DNA of 64,000 nucleotides from Pseudomonas sp. ISL-84 (lineage in GTDB: Bacteria; Bacillota; Bacilli; Bacillales; Cytobacillaceae): positions 1 to 64,000 of the forward strand of contig JAGGRA010000032.1 in NCBI GenBank assembly GCA_018613035.1. Reading direction: 5' to 3'. Below are positions 1 through 8,199 of the stretch, piece by piece. Under the pieces are notes generated by a model, which saw only the letters and a program-made list of their open reading frames with translations, made no database searches and was not told where the DNA came from. The stretch's first letter is position 1, and each line of letters opens with the position of its first letter. The translations under genes and the position numbers were made by a program.

Positions 1-95
1 TTTGACGTTGAGCCGTTTTTTTGTGCATCAATTATCTTTTATAAGGAATTTTTATTCGTAGAAAAAGGGATTTAATCCGGTTGAATAACGATGAA

Positions 96-185
96 CGCCC
101 GCCCCGCGGAAGCTTAAGCATCCTGGAGCGGAAATCAGCCTCTCACTACTTGTTTATAAAGCTGCAAAGTTTGCGAAAACAGCAA
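96..185 (+). repeat. Partial copy of dispersed repeat family 1 (right half)
   Basis: The segment GCCCGCCCCGCGGAAGC, then CATCCTGGAGCGGAAATCAG, matches the right end of the copies at 12864-13034 and 62004-62137. The tail (CTCTCACTACTTG, then TTTGCGAAAACAGC at 170-183) is shared with the copy at 26750-26890. The 14 bases at 170-183 are the exact reverse complement of part of the left end of the copy at 42481, showing that the family has terminal inverted repeats. The left half is absent here, so this copy is truncated. Confidence 0.7.
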
Positions 186-225
186 TTAAATTAACTAACT
201 TTATTAATAGAAATATCAAAATATA

Positions 226-259
226 TTGACAATCTATAGTAAAAGTGTAAAATTACACT
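226..259 (+). promoter_or_regulatory. Sigma-A-like promoter with overlapping palindrome
   Basis: TTGACA at 226-231 and TAAAAT at 248-253 are separated by 16 bases, which fits a housekeeping promoter reading into the operon starting at 506. The -10 region lies inside a perfect inverted repeat: AGTGTAA (244-250), two bases, TTACACT (253-259). A dyad in that position is a typical repressor operator. The half-site AGTGTA/TACACT recalls operators of GntR-family regulators of ABC transporters, but no regulator gene is in view and the identification is inference. Confidence 0.55.
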
Positions 260-505
260 AAAAACACTGATGGTTTCCAGGTTTCTCTTATAATTTCTTC
301 ATTCAATGGTTAAATTCCAAGATGGTCAGGAACTTTTTGTCAGTTGCTTGCGTCTATACTTATGGAAGCTGTCAATGAGTATTGAAAATAGCCATTTGTT
401 TTTAATAGCAGCTAATTTACGGGTTTAAACTGGTCCCAAAATAAAGAAAAAAGAGTCAGGGCCATTTTCAATTCATGTTTATATTTTTAATTGGGGGAGA
501 TTGGG

Positions 506-2887
506 TTGCGCAGAAAAATTAATATTATCATTATGGTTTTTTTATGTTTATTCCTCATGGTCAGTCCCTTGCAAACCGCAGGGGCTGGAAACACAGAGAT
601 CAAAGTTACGCTTGATGAAGGATTTGGCGGAAAGGTAAAGCGGGGAAAGGGATTTCCGCTGCGGATAAAGCTTGAAAATACGGGAGAGTCTTTTAGCGGT
701 GATTTGTTAATAAGCTATCATCCTTCCTATAATACCGGCGGTGCGATCTCGGTGGATGTGGAGCTTCCGGCAGGCAGCATGAAAGAATACTTGGTTTCCA
801 TGCCAGGTATGACGGAGGATCACCCCTCCATTTATCAAAATATCCCTTCGCTGACTCTTTATCAAGGAGATTGGAAGAATGGAAAAAAAGTTAGCTTCAA
901 AGGCGAAGATACCATAAAACCAAAGTTTATAGATATGAGTTCTAAGGCTGTTGGAGTCTTAAGTGAAAAATATGACCGATTAAAAGAACTTAGGACGCTA
1001 CCTTCCATGTCTATTCAGATGATTGAACTAAAAAAAGAAGAATTGCCAAATCAGTCTATTGGATTGGAAACGCTTGATTATTTGCTGGTGGATGAATATG
1101 GGGTTTCTCAGCTGAGTGAACAGCAGCAAATAGCAATTAAGGATTGGGTTTATAACGGTGGAGTATTAATTGCTGGGGCAGCGCCGGATGCAAGCCAATC
1201 CTATGGGGAGCTATATTCATTGCTTCCAATGAAAGCTGAAAATGAAACAACTGGTGCAGCTGATTTCTTGCAGAGCACTAAAGATACACAGCGGGACTTT
1301 GATGAGCTGAATTTTTTTACAGGCCCGGTAGATAAGGATTCCGCTATTATTTCGAAAAGCGGTGAGCTTCCAGTTACCTTGGTAAAAGAATTTGGGAGCG
1401 GTTCGATTCTGCAAACTGCTTTTTCACTGGGGGATGAGCCCTTAGCCTCCTGGAAGGGATACAGCACCTGGTTTGCCGGCTTTTTAAAGCATGCTTCTAG
1501 TGCCAGCACAGGGTCAAATCCGTATGGACAGGAATACCTGGACCAGCTTTATTGGGAATTTGCAGAAGCAAATGAATTCTTTCCTGCATCTAATTTCTCG
1601 ATAGGGCAGTTAATTGGGCTATTTGCGGGTTATATTGTTTTGATTGTACCTGTTTTATATTTTGTCCTAAGAAAGCTTGATAAAAGGGAGCATTCCTGGT
1701 GGGTCATCCCTTCGCTTGCATTTTTAATGGCAGCTGCTGTCTTTGGGATGGGGGCGAAAGATCGGATATCACAGCCGCAGCTTAATCAAATGGGGATTTT
1801 CAAGGTGAATAATCAGCTTTTAAGCGGATATCAGGCCTCAACCTTATTATCAAATAAAAGTGGTGAATATAAACTATCAATGCCTAAAAGTGAATTTAAT
1901 GCTGTTGTGCATACAAACAATTCTTCCACCTTTGATCCGTTAAGGGGCGGAATCATGGCGGAAAAAATTAAACACAATGAAATTATTTTTCCTAAGGTGG
2001 ATTATTGGTCTTCTAAAACCATATATGGAAAAGCTCAGACCGAAATAAAGGAGAAATTTACGGCTGACCTGACTTTAAAAGACAAGAGCTTAACAGGTAC
2101 CATCACAAATGGGTTTGATTACGATTTTGAAGAATTATACATTTGGTCTGGCAATGAAGCTATTAAATTGGGGCCGCTAAAGAAAGGCGAAACAATAAAC
2201 GTAGATAAGACAACAAAACAGTCCTTGCTGACAAGACCGTATGCAGGAAGTTTTAATGGATCATACCCGAACAACGGCAATAATGATATCAGCCAGTTAA
2301 GGAAAGAAAGACTGGAATTTGCTTCCTCGACATTTTTGCTTGGAGATGTGTCACAGCCAGTCCTTGCAGGGATAACGAAAGATGCAGTTATAAACGTAAC
2401 AATCGATAAGAAAAATGAGAAGCAAAACAATACCAATCTAATATTGCAGCCATTCGAGGCAGTAAATGAGTTTTCTGGTTCATTTACTTTGAAAGATGGA
2501 ATGATGGCCCCCGACTGGAATGTAATACAGGGCCAAATTTATGAAAAAGGAATGGGCGGATCCCATACAGAAATGATGTTGGAGGACGGAGAATATGAAT
2601 ATATTCTTAATCTGCCAAAACAGCTGGCAGATAAATCATATAGCCTTGATGAAATTTCTATTAGGATTAATAGCCATGCAGTCCAATATTCAGTTAAAAA
2701 TCATAAAACCGATAAATGGCTGCCGATCGAACCGGATCAGCGCAGCTTAAAGCTGACCAGCAAGGACGATCTAAGCCAATTTATTTCGAAAGAAGGCAAA
2801 TTCATATTGAAACTCTACAAATCAGCCCAGGGCGATCCTTATGTTCAATTGCCAGCAATTACGATTAAAGGGGAGGTGGCAAAATGA
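506..2887 (+). CDS. Secreted/membrane protein of unknown function, first gene of ABC/MoxR/VWA operon
   Basis: A protein of about 793 residues that I do not recognise by name. It starts with a basic stretch and a hydrophobic signal segment (residues about 5-25) ending in a plausible AGAG cleavage region, followed by a long extracytoplasmic beta-rich part. Residues about 140-230 look like a glutamine-amidotransferase-like fold similar in layout to the VWA proteins downstream. Two membrane segments follow at about 370-392 and 398-417, and then a second large soluble domain. I chose TTG at 506 because GGGGGAGA ends 5 bases upstream; the earlier in-frame TTG at 491 has no ribosome site. The end overlaps the ABC ATPase start by four bases (ATGA), implying translational coupling. 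It is probably the exported partner of the ABC transporter; this is inference from position. Confidence 0.75.
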   Translation: MRRKINIIIMVFLCLFLMVSPLQTAGAGNTEIKVTLDEGFGGKVKRGKGFPLRIKLENTGESFSGDLLISYHPSYNTGGAISVDVELPAGSMKEYLVSMPGMTEDHPSIYQNIPSLTLYQGDWKNGKKVSFKGEDTIKPKFIDMSSKAVGVLSEKYDRLKELRTLPSMSIQMIELKKEELPNQSIGLETLDYLLVDEYGVSQLSEQQQIAIKDWVYNGGVLIAGAAPDASQSYGELYSLLPMKAENETTGAADFLQSTKDTQRDFDELNFFTGPVDKDSAIISKSGELPVTLVKEFGSGSILQTAFSLGDEPLASWKGYSTWFAGFLKHASSASTGSNPYGQEYLDQLYWEFAEANEFFPASNFSIGQLIGLFAGYIVLIVPVLYFVLRKLDKREHSWWVIPSLAFLMAAAVFGMGAKDRISQPQLNQMGIFKVNNQLLSGYQASTLLSNKSGEYKLSMPKSEFNAVVHTNNSSTFDPLRGGIMAEKIKHNEIIFPKVDYWSSKTIYGKAQTEIKEKFTADLTLKDKSLTGTITNGFDYDFEELYIWSGNEAIKLGPLKKGETINVDKTTKQSLLTRPYAGSFNGSYPNNGNNDISQLRKERLEFASSTFLLGDVSQPVLAGITKDAVINVTIDKKNEKQNNTNLILQPFEAVNEFSGSFTLKDGMMAPDWNVIQGQIYEKGMGGSHTEMMLEDGEYEYILNLPKQLADKSYSLDEISIRINSHAVQYSVKNHKTDKWLPIEPDQRSLKLTSKDDLSQFISKEGKFILKLYKSAQGDPYVQLPAITIKGEVAK

Positions 2888-3819
2888 TTGAAATGATTGA
2901 TTTAACGAAAAGGTACGGGAAATTTACTGCACTTGACTCGTTAAACCTGACTATAGAAAAAGGCAGTGTGTTTGGATTTGTTGGACAGAACGGCGCGGGA
3001 AAATCGACGACATTTTCCATTTTAGCTACCCTGCTGGCCCCAACATCCGGAACTGCTTATGTGAATGGCTATAATGTTCAAAAGGAACCAAAGCAAGTAA
3101 GGAAACAGATCGGATATATGCCGGATTTCTTTGGAGTTTACGACCAGTTGAAGGCAGATGAATACCTGCATTTCTATGGAGCCAGCTATGGTATTCCGTT
3201 TGCGGAGAGGGAGAAGCTGATCCCGCAGCTTCTCGACCTCGTAAATTTGTCACACAAAAGAGATTCATATGTTGACCTTTTATCGAGGGGGATGAAGCAG
3301 CGCCTCTGTCTGGCGAGGTGCCTCATCCATGATCCTGAAGTATTGATTCTTGATGAACCCGCCTCAGGCCTAGATCCACGTGCAAGGGTGGAGATGAGGG
3401 AAATATTAAAGGAACTGAAGAGCATGGGTAAAACGATTTTAATTTCTTCCCACATTTTACCGGAGCTTGCCGAGATGTGCGATATTATCGGCATTATAGA
3501 CAAAGGGAAATTGGTGGCCAAGGGTACAGTTGCTGATATACAGGCTCAGCTAAGAGGGGAGAGGCTAATTATTGTGAAAGTCCATGATGGGGCTGATCAT
3601 GCGGTCTCCTTTTTTGAGGATGACCATAATGTCTCTAAATTGGCAGTGCTGGAGGACGGCTTGTCCTTCCAATTTATATACAAAGGAACTGTTGAAGAAC
3701 AAACAGCTATGCTGAAAAAAGCAATACTTAATAATCTGGCTATTACCAGCTTTTCTGAAGTGGAGACAGACCTTGAAGATGTCTTCATGGAAATTACAAA
3801 GGGGGTTGAGCTGACATGA
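2884..3819 (+). CDS. ABC transporter ATP-binding protein (ABC-2 type)
   Basis: A 311-residue ABC ATPase. The Walker A motif GQNGAGKST is near residues 34-42, the signature SRGMKQR near 134-140, the Walker B VLILDE near 153-158 with the D-loop SGLD following, and the switch histidine in SSHIL. The C-terminal ~90 residues after the nucleotide-binding domain resemble the accessory domain of CcmA/NatA-type exporters. It would energise the permease encoded immediately downstream (the two genes overlap by four bases). The substrate is unknown. Its position between a secreted protein and a MoxR/VWA set suggests export, or a mechanical role at the membrane as for Gld-type transporters, rather than nutrient uptake; that is inference. 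Confidence 0.93.
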   Translation: MIEMIDLTKRYGKFTALDSLNLTIEKGSVFGFVGQNGAGKSTTFSILATLLAPTSGTAYVNGYNVQKEPKQVRKQIGYMPDFFGVYDQLKADEYLHFYGASYGIPFAEREKLIPQLLDLVNLSHKRDSYVDLLSRGMKQRLCLARCLIHDPEVLILDEPASGLDPRARVEMREILKELKSMGKTILISSHILPELAEMCDIIGIIDKGKLVAKGTVADIQAQLRGERLIIVKVHDGADHAVSFFEDDHNVSKLAVLEDGLSFQFIYKGTVEEQTAMLKKAILNNLAITSFSEVETDLEDVFMEITKGVELT

Positions 3820-4664
3820 AGAATTTAGTGGTAAATCCTGTACTGAATAAAGAATTTAAGCTCCGCTTCCGTAACTTTAAGAGCTACCTGGGCGTCCTCT
3901 TTTACCTGCTTGCTCTTGGGTTAATAATCGTTGGTTTTATATTTATAGAATCATTGTCAAATAACATGCAGGGCTTTTTTAAACCGGAACAAAGCCGTAC
4001 GATGTTTATGATTCTTTCTGTTTTGCAGCTTGGTTTAATTCTTTTTATTACACCGGGATTAACCGCAGGAGTCATCAGCAGTGAAAGGGAGAGGCAAACA
4101 TTAAACATCATGCTGACTACTTCCCAAAGCTCCGCAAGTATTATATTGAGCAAGCTGATTTCATCTATTTCGTATTTGCTTCTGCTTATCGCGGCAAGTC
4201 TGCCGCTCTATAGCTTTGTATTTTTATTTGGCGGTGTTTCCCCTGGACAATTGCTCACGACAATGGGCTTTTATCTATTCACAATCCTTGCTTTTGGCAG
4301 CCTTGGGGTACTGTTTTCAACGCTCATTCGAAAAACCATTGTATCAATGGTAACTACCTATGGAGTTACTTTATTTTTGGCAGGAGGAACGGCTTTTCTG
4401 GCTTTAATCTTCATGCAGCTAAACAATGCTTACAATTATTCAGCGGTTCAGCCGACAAACCCTTTGGCCTATTTCCCGGCAATGCTGAACCCTGTTATTA
4501 TTTTGATCAGTACGTTTGAACCCGAGATAACGAATGAAATAACCCGATCAACAGGCATTGAGTTTCCGTTATGGATATCTTATTTAATCTCGTATACTGT
4601 GATTTTCATAGGAGCTTTGCTGCTCAGCATCAGAAAACTCCGCCCCAATATGAAAAAGGGCTAA
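3816..4664 (+). CDS. ABC-2 type transporter permease
   Basis: A 282-residue integral membrane protein with about six hydrophobic segments: near 25-47, 68-92, 110-138, 145-168, 178-200 and 255-275. The SSERERQTLNIMLTT element after the second segment is the typical cytoplasmic loop of ABC-2 permeases, which contacts the ATPase. The start ATG overlaps the stop of the ATPase gene, so the two are co-translated. It probably forms a homodimeric channel with the preceding ATPase. Substrate cannot be inferred from sequence. Confidence 0.9.
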   Translation: MKNLVVNPVLNKEFKLRFRNFKSYLGVLFYLLALGLIIVGFIFIESLSNNMQGFFKPEQSRTMFMILSVLQLGLILFITPGLTAGVISSERERQTLNIMLTTSQSSASIILSKLISSISYLLLLIAASLPLYSFVFLFGGVSPGQLLTTMGFYLFTILAFGSLGVLFSTLIRKTIVSMVTTYGVTLFLAGGTAFLALIFMQLNNAYNYSAVQPTNPLAYFPAMLNPVIILISTFEPEITNEITRSTGIEFPLWISYLISYTVIFIGALLLSIRKLRPNMKKG

Positions 4665-4747
4665 ATGAATAGGGAAGTTCGGGCAATTTCTTTCTCCCTA
4701 TAGCGGGGGGAGGGATGCCCGAGATCTTTAATAAGGGAATGAAACCA

Positions 4748-6316
4748 ATGGAAGAGCGCATTCAATATCTAAAACTCTTAAAACCGATTAGACGGCAGAT
4801 GCTGCTTCAGCTAATTGCTAGGGAATCGCAGGTGTTCCTTGCGTTAGCAGCGGCTTTGTCATTTCTTCTGATTACTGCTGCAAGGTTTATTGCCATTCCT
4901 TTTCTTGGCTATTATGTTTGGCCAATCCTTCTATTATCACTGCTCGTCTACGCCTACCGAATACGTAAACGCTGGCCGAGAATAGCAGAAGCGGCCGCCT
5001 TATATAACCGGTTCGTAGCGGAAGACAGAGTTATTACATCCTTTTCTTTTTTGCAGGATGAAGGAATTATAGCCAGGCTGCAGCTTGCTGATACCGTAAA
5101 GTTTATGAAAAAAGTGCATGATCAGGTCTTAGGAAGGAAGAAAACCATCCTTTGCCCTAAGCCTCTTTCACTGTTTTTTACTTTTCTTGCTGCCGCGGTG
5201 CTGCTTTATTTGATCCCCAGCGAAAAAATGGAACTGGCACAAAAACAGGAGAAGGAAATCAAACTAGTGCAAGAAGCAAAAAAGGAATTGGAGAAAAAAG
5301 CCGAGGAAGAAAAGAATCCTGCTGTGAAAAAGGCATTAGAAAGGGCAAAGGATACAATCTCCAAAAAAAAGTCAGCTGACGAGGCTTTAAAGGAATTGGC
5401 CAAACAAACGAAAAGTCTCGAATTAAAAGCGCTTAAAGTAAAAGAAAAATCAATGGCTCTGGAAAATATGAAATCAGGCCTGAATAAAAATGGGCTGGAT
5501 CAACTAAGCCGCAAGCTGACTCAAAAAGATTTGGCCGCAATTGAACAAGAGTTGTCAAAGCTGAACGATCAGATGGATGAATTAAGTGTAGAGCAAAAAA
5601 AGGCATTGAGCGAGCTTACCGGGAGTGATGAGCCATTATCGGAAGAAGAGCTATCGAAGCTTTTGGAGCAGCTTGAAGAAGCGATGGAATCGGAAGAACT
5701 TTTAAAACAGCTGGCTGAAGCGCAGCAGGCACTGCAAAGTTCAGGATTGTCCCTTCAAAAGCAAATGGCTGCAAATGGAATGCCTCCTGGCCAATTGGCG
5801 TTTGCACCTCCAGGCCAGCCTGGCAGCCAGGGGACAGGTTCTATTTCCCCCCAGGGACAACAGCAAAATAATTCAGGGCAGCAAAATAATCAAAACCAAA
5901 CAGGCAATAATTCCAGCAATGGAAATAATGGTTCAGGCGCAGGTTCCGGAAAAAGTTCAGGAAGCGGTTCGGGCTCTGGATCAGGCTCCGGCTCCGGTTC
6001 CGGAAATGGTTTGGGCAGCGGTCTTGGCGGCGGAGCAGGCCTCGGCCAGGGTTCAAGGGACCTGCTAACCATTCCATCTCATATGGAAGGACAGCAGAAC
6101 ATGGAGAATGATAATGGCACCCTCGGTGAAGGTAACTCAGGACAGCAATTTGAAGGGGATGGGCCAGTTTTGAAAGGAAGTATCAGGCCATACAGTGAGG
6201 TGTATGGAAATTATGAAAAAGCTTATAGGCAAAGCACGGATCGTTATAAGCTCCCAGCTGATTTAGAAGAAATAGTGAAAAATTATTTCACGGGTATAGA
6301 TCCTGACAAGGAGTGA
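4748..6316 (+). CDS. Coiled-coil membrane protein with Gly/Ser-rich tract
   Basis: An unrecognised protein of about 522 residues. Two adjacent membrane segments lie at about 30-75 and a third at about 140-157. A long Lys/Glu/Leu-rich coiled coil follows (about 157-330), then a Gln/Asn/Gly/Ser-rich low-complexity region (about 360-435, with runs of Ser-Gly dipeptides), and a more ordered C-terminus with Tyr-rich RPYSEVYGNYEKAYR near the end. I prefer ATG 4748 with AAGGGA nine bases upstream. ATG 4715 would add 11 residues but directly abuts its GGGGGGAGGG site, so the true start is uncertain. The gene overlaps the upstream end of the MoxR coding frame region and clearly belongs to the operon. 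Proteins with this layout recur in MoxR/VWA clusters, where they may anchor the complex. Confidence 0.75.
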   Translation: MEERIQYLKLLKPIRRQMLLQLIARESQVFLALAAALSFLLITAARFIAIPFLGYYVWPILLLSLLVYAYRIRKRWPRIAEAAALYNRFVAEDRVITSFSFLQDEGIIARLQLADTVKFMKKVHDQVLGRKKTILCPKPLSLFFTFLAAAVLLYLIPSEKMELAQKQEKEIKLVQEAKKELEKKAEEEKNPAVKKALERAKDTISKKKSADEALKELAKQTKSLELKALKVKEKSMALENMKSGLNKNGLDQLSRKLTQKDLAAIEQELSKLNDQMDELSVEQKKALSELTGSDEPLSEEELSKLLEQLEEAMESEELLKQLAEAQQALQSSGLSLQKQMAANGMPPGQLAFAPPGQPGSQGTGSISPQGQQQNNSGQQNNQNQTGNNSSNGNNGSGAGSGKSSGSGSGSGSGSGSGSGNGLGSGLGGGAGLGQGSRDLLTIPSHMEGQQNMENDNGTLGEGNSGQQFEGDGPVLKGSIRPYSEVYGNYEKAYRQSTDRYKLPADLEEIVKNYFTGIDPDKE

Positions 6317-6321
6317 CTTCA

Positions 6322-7326
6322 ATGTCTGTTATGGAAGAAAAAGAACAGCAATTTGCACAAGCTGCTGAAACTTTTGCAAAAGTGAAAAAAGAAATTCAAG
6401 CATTTATGGTCGGCCAGGAAGAAGTGGTTGAACATGTTTTATGGAGTATTCTTGCAGGAGGACATGTACTTCTTGAGGGGCTGCCGGGACTTGGGAAAAC
6501 GATGCTGATTAAAACAATATCAGAGGTACTTGATCTGAATTTTTCAAGAATACAGTTCACGCCGGATATCATGCCATCCGACATAACCGGCACGATGCTT
6601 CTTCAGCCTAATGAGGCTGGAAGGCAAACATTCAGTTTTCATAAAGGACCGTTATTCGCAAACATTATTCTCGCGGATGAGATCAACAGGGCTACACCAA
6701 AAACACAGAGTGCCCTGCTTGAGGCAATGGGTGAAAAAACCGTAACGATTATGGGCGAAACAAAGAACATGGAAAAACCTTTTTTCGTACTGGCAACACA
6801 AAATCCTATTGATATGGAAGGCACCTATCCTCTGCCTGAGGCGCAGACGGACCGTTTCCTTTGCAAGGTCAATGTTAAATATCCAACAAAAGAAGAGCTC
6901 AAAGAAATTGCACTAAGAACAACAGGGCCTCGAAGTAAACAGCTAAAAAAGGTAGCCGGGCTTGAGGAAGTTATTACACTTCAAGGGCTTTCCAGGGAAA
7001 TCCTTGTTTCAGATGAAATACTGGATTATGCGGTTTGGATCATTACTGCAACACACCCTGAGTCAGAAGAGGCACCGGGAATAGTAAAGAATTTTGTTCA
7101 ATATGGCAGCGGGCCTCGCGGGCTTCAGAGCTTAATCAATATGGCAAAGGCAAGGGCAATGTGCTCCGGTAGATACCATGTTTCTGTTGGCGATCTTAAA
7201 CAAGTTGCACATCCTGTTCTAAGGCATCGCTTGATTTTGAACTTTGAAGGTGAAGCAGCGGGAGTTACTGCTGATTCAATCATTGGGGAACTAATAAGCG
7301 AAACCGTTCAGGGAGCAAAAAGCTGA
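6322..7326 (+). CDS. MoxR-family AAA+ ATPase
   Basis: A 334-residue AAA+ ATPase of the MoxR family. Walker A GLPGLGKT is near residues 53-60, Walker B ILADEINRA near 116-124 and sensor-1 FVLATQNPI about 30 residues later, followed by the MoxR-typical TYPLPEAQTDRF. MoxR proteins act as chaperones or metal-insertion factors for VWA-domain partners, and three VWA-type proteins are encoded directly downstream. ATG 6322 is chosen because AAGGAG lies 8 bases upstream; the in-frame GTG at 6313 overlaps that site. The stop codon overlaps the DUF58 start (TGATGA). Confidence 0.92.
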   Translation: MSVMEEKEQQFAQAAETFAKVKKEIQAFMVGQEEVVEHVLWSILAGGHVLLEGLPGLGKTMLIKTISEVLDLNFSRIQFTPDIMPSDITGTMLLQPNEAGRQTFSFHKGPLFANIILADEINRATPKTQSALLEAMGEKTVTIMGETKNMEKPFFVLATQNPIDMEGTYPLPEAQTDRFLCKVNVKYPTKEELKEIALRTTGPRSKQLKKVAGLEEVITLQGLSREILVSDEILDYAVWIITATHPESEEAPGIVKNFVQYGSGPRGLQSLINMAKARAMCSGRYHVSVGDLKQVAHPVLRHRLILNFEGEAAGVTADSIIGELISETVQGAKS

Positions 7327-8192
7327 TGAACAATCAACAGGCTCTGCTTGGAAGGCTTCAAAAAAGAAGGGTTGTTGTTAAAACCAGAAAAAGGGGAATT
7401 CATGCAGGATCACGACAGTCTAATAAGTTTGGCTCTTCCATGGAATTCTCCGATTTTAGGGCCTATCAGCCTGGTGATGATATTCGCCAAATTGACTGGA
7501 ATGTTTTCGGAAGAACCCAAAAGCATTATATCAAACGGTTTTTGGATGAACAGGAACTTTCCATTGCCGTTTATCTGGATGCAACCTCTTCAATGACAAA
7601 AATCCAATCGAAGTGGGAGCATGGAAAAGGGCTGGCGGCCGCATTGAGTTTTATGGTGCTTGCTGGTGAAGACCGGCTTTTATATGCTGCAATATCTTCT
7701 GATGGGATACATCCAGTGAAGAGAAAGGGTTCCGTTTACAGCAGGCGTACTTTCCTGGAAATTCAGAAATACGAAGGCGTTGCAGGATCCCAAAACTTTC
7801 TGGGCTGCATGAAAGACTCTTTATCAAAAAAGCAGCAGCTTGCTATTTTGGTAACGGATGGATTTGAACCAATTGAAGATTGGGAAAGTCTATTTAAGAA
7901 ATTAAAAGGGATGAAACAGGAGTTTTGGTTTTTCCAGGTGCTGGCTAATGAAGAGCTGAACCCTTCCTATACGGGAGATATGAAACTAATAGATAGTGAA
8001 ACAGGGACAGCAGTAAATATCAGTTTGAACCCTTCTATTTTATTTGACTATGAAAAACGTCTGAAGGAACATAATAAACAGCTTGAGGCCTTATGCAAAC
8101 GGTATGGCGGCCAGTATATCTTTGCTCCTGAAGCCAGGGATCTACAGACGATTCTTTTCCGGGATCTTCCCGCAAAGGGGCTGGTAAGGTGA
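7326..8192 (+). CDS. DUF58 domain protein
   Basis: A 288-residue soluble protein. The DUF58 signature is plain near residues 35-60 (SMEFSDFRAYQPGDDIRQID, then WNVFGRT). A VWA-like fold follows, with a degenerate metal-site motif DATSS where the classic form is DxSxS, so metal binding is doubtful. DUF58 proteins almost always accompany MoxR ATPases, as here (one-base overlap). It is likely a client or adaptor of the MoxR ATPase. Biochemical function is unknown for the family. Confidence 0.9.
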   Translation: MNNQQALLGRLQKRRVVVKTRKRGIHAGSRQSNKFGSSMEFSDFRAYQPGDDIRQIDWNVFGRTQKHYIKRFLDEQELSIAVYLDATSSMTKIQSKWEHGKGLAAALSFMVLAGEDRLLYAAISSDGIHPVKRKGSVYSRRTFLEIQKYEGVAGSQNFLGCMKDSLSKKQQLAILVTDGFEPIEDWESLFKKLKGMKQEFWFFQVLANEELNPSYTGDMKLIDSETGTAVNISLNPSILFDYEKRLKEHNKQLEALCKRYGGQYIFAPEARDLQTILFRDLPAKGLVR

Positions 8193-8199
8193 CGAAAAC

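Larger units (their letters stand above)
1..505. other. Leader region upstream of the ABC/MoxR/VWA operon
   Basis: This stretch has no supported gene. It holds the right half of a dispersed repeat (about 96-185), a sigma-A-like promoter at 226-253 with an overlapping palindrome, and then about 250 bases of AT-rich leader before the first start codon at 506. I see nothing recognisable in 260-490. The gene to the left lies outside the window. Confidence 0.6.

Noticed and set aside
5775-6077. Long overlapping frames on both strands in the Gly/Ser tract
   Set aside because: Low-complexity GC-rich repeat DNA stays open in several frames; only the operon frame has context.
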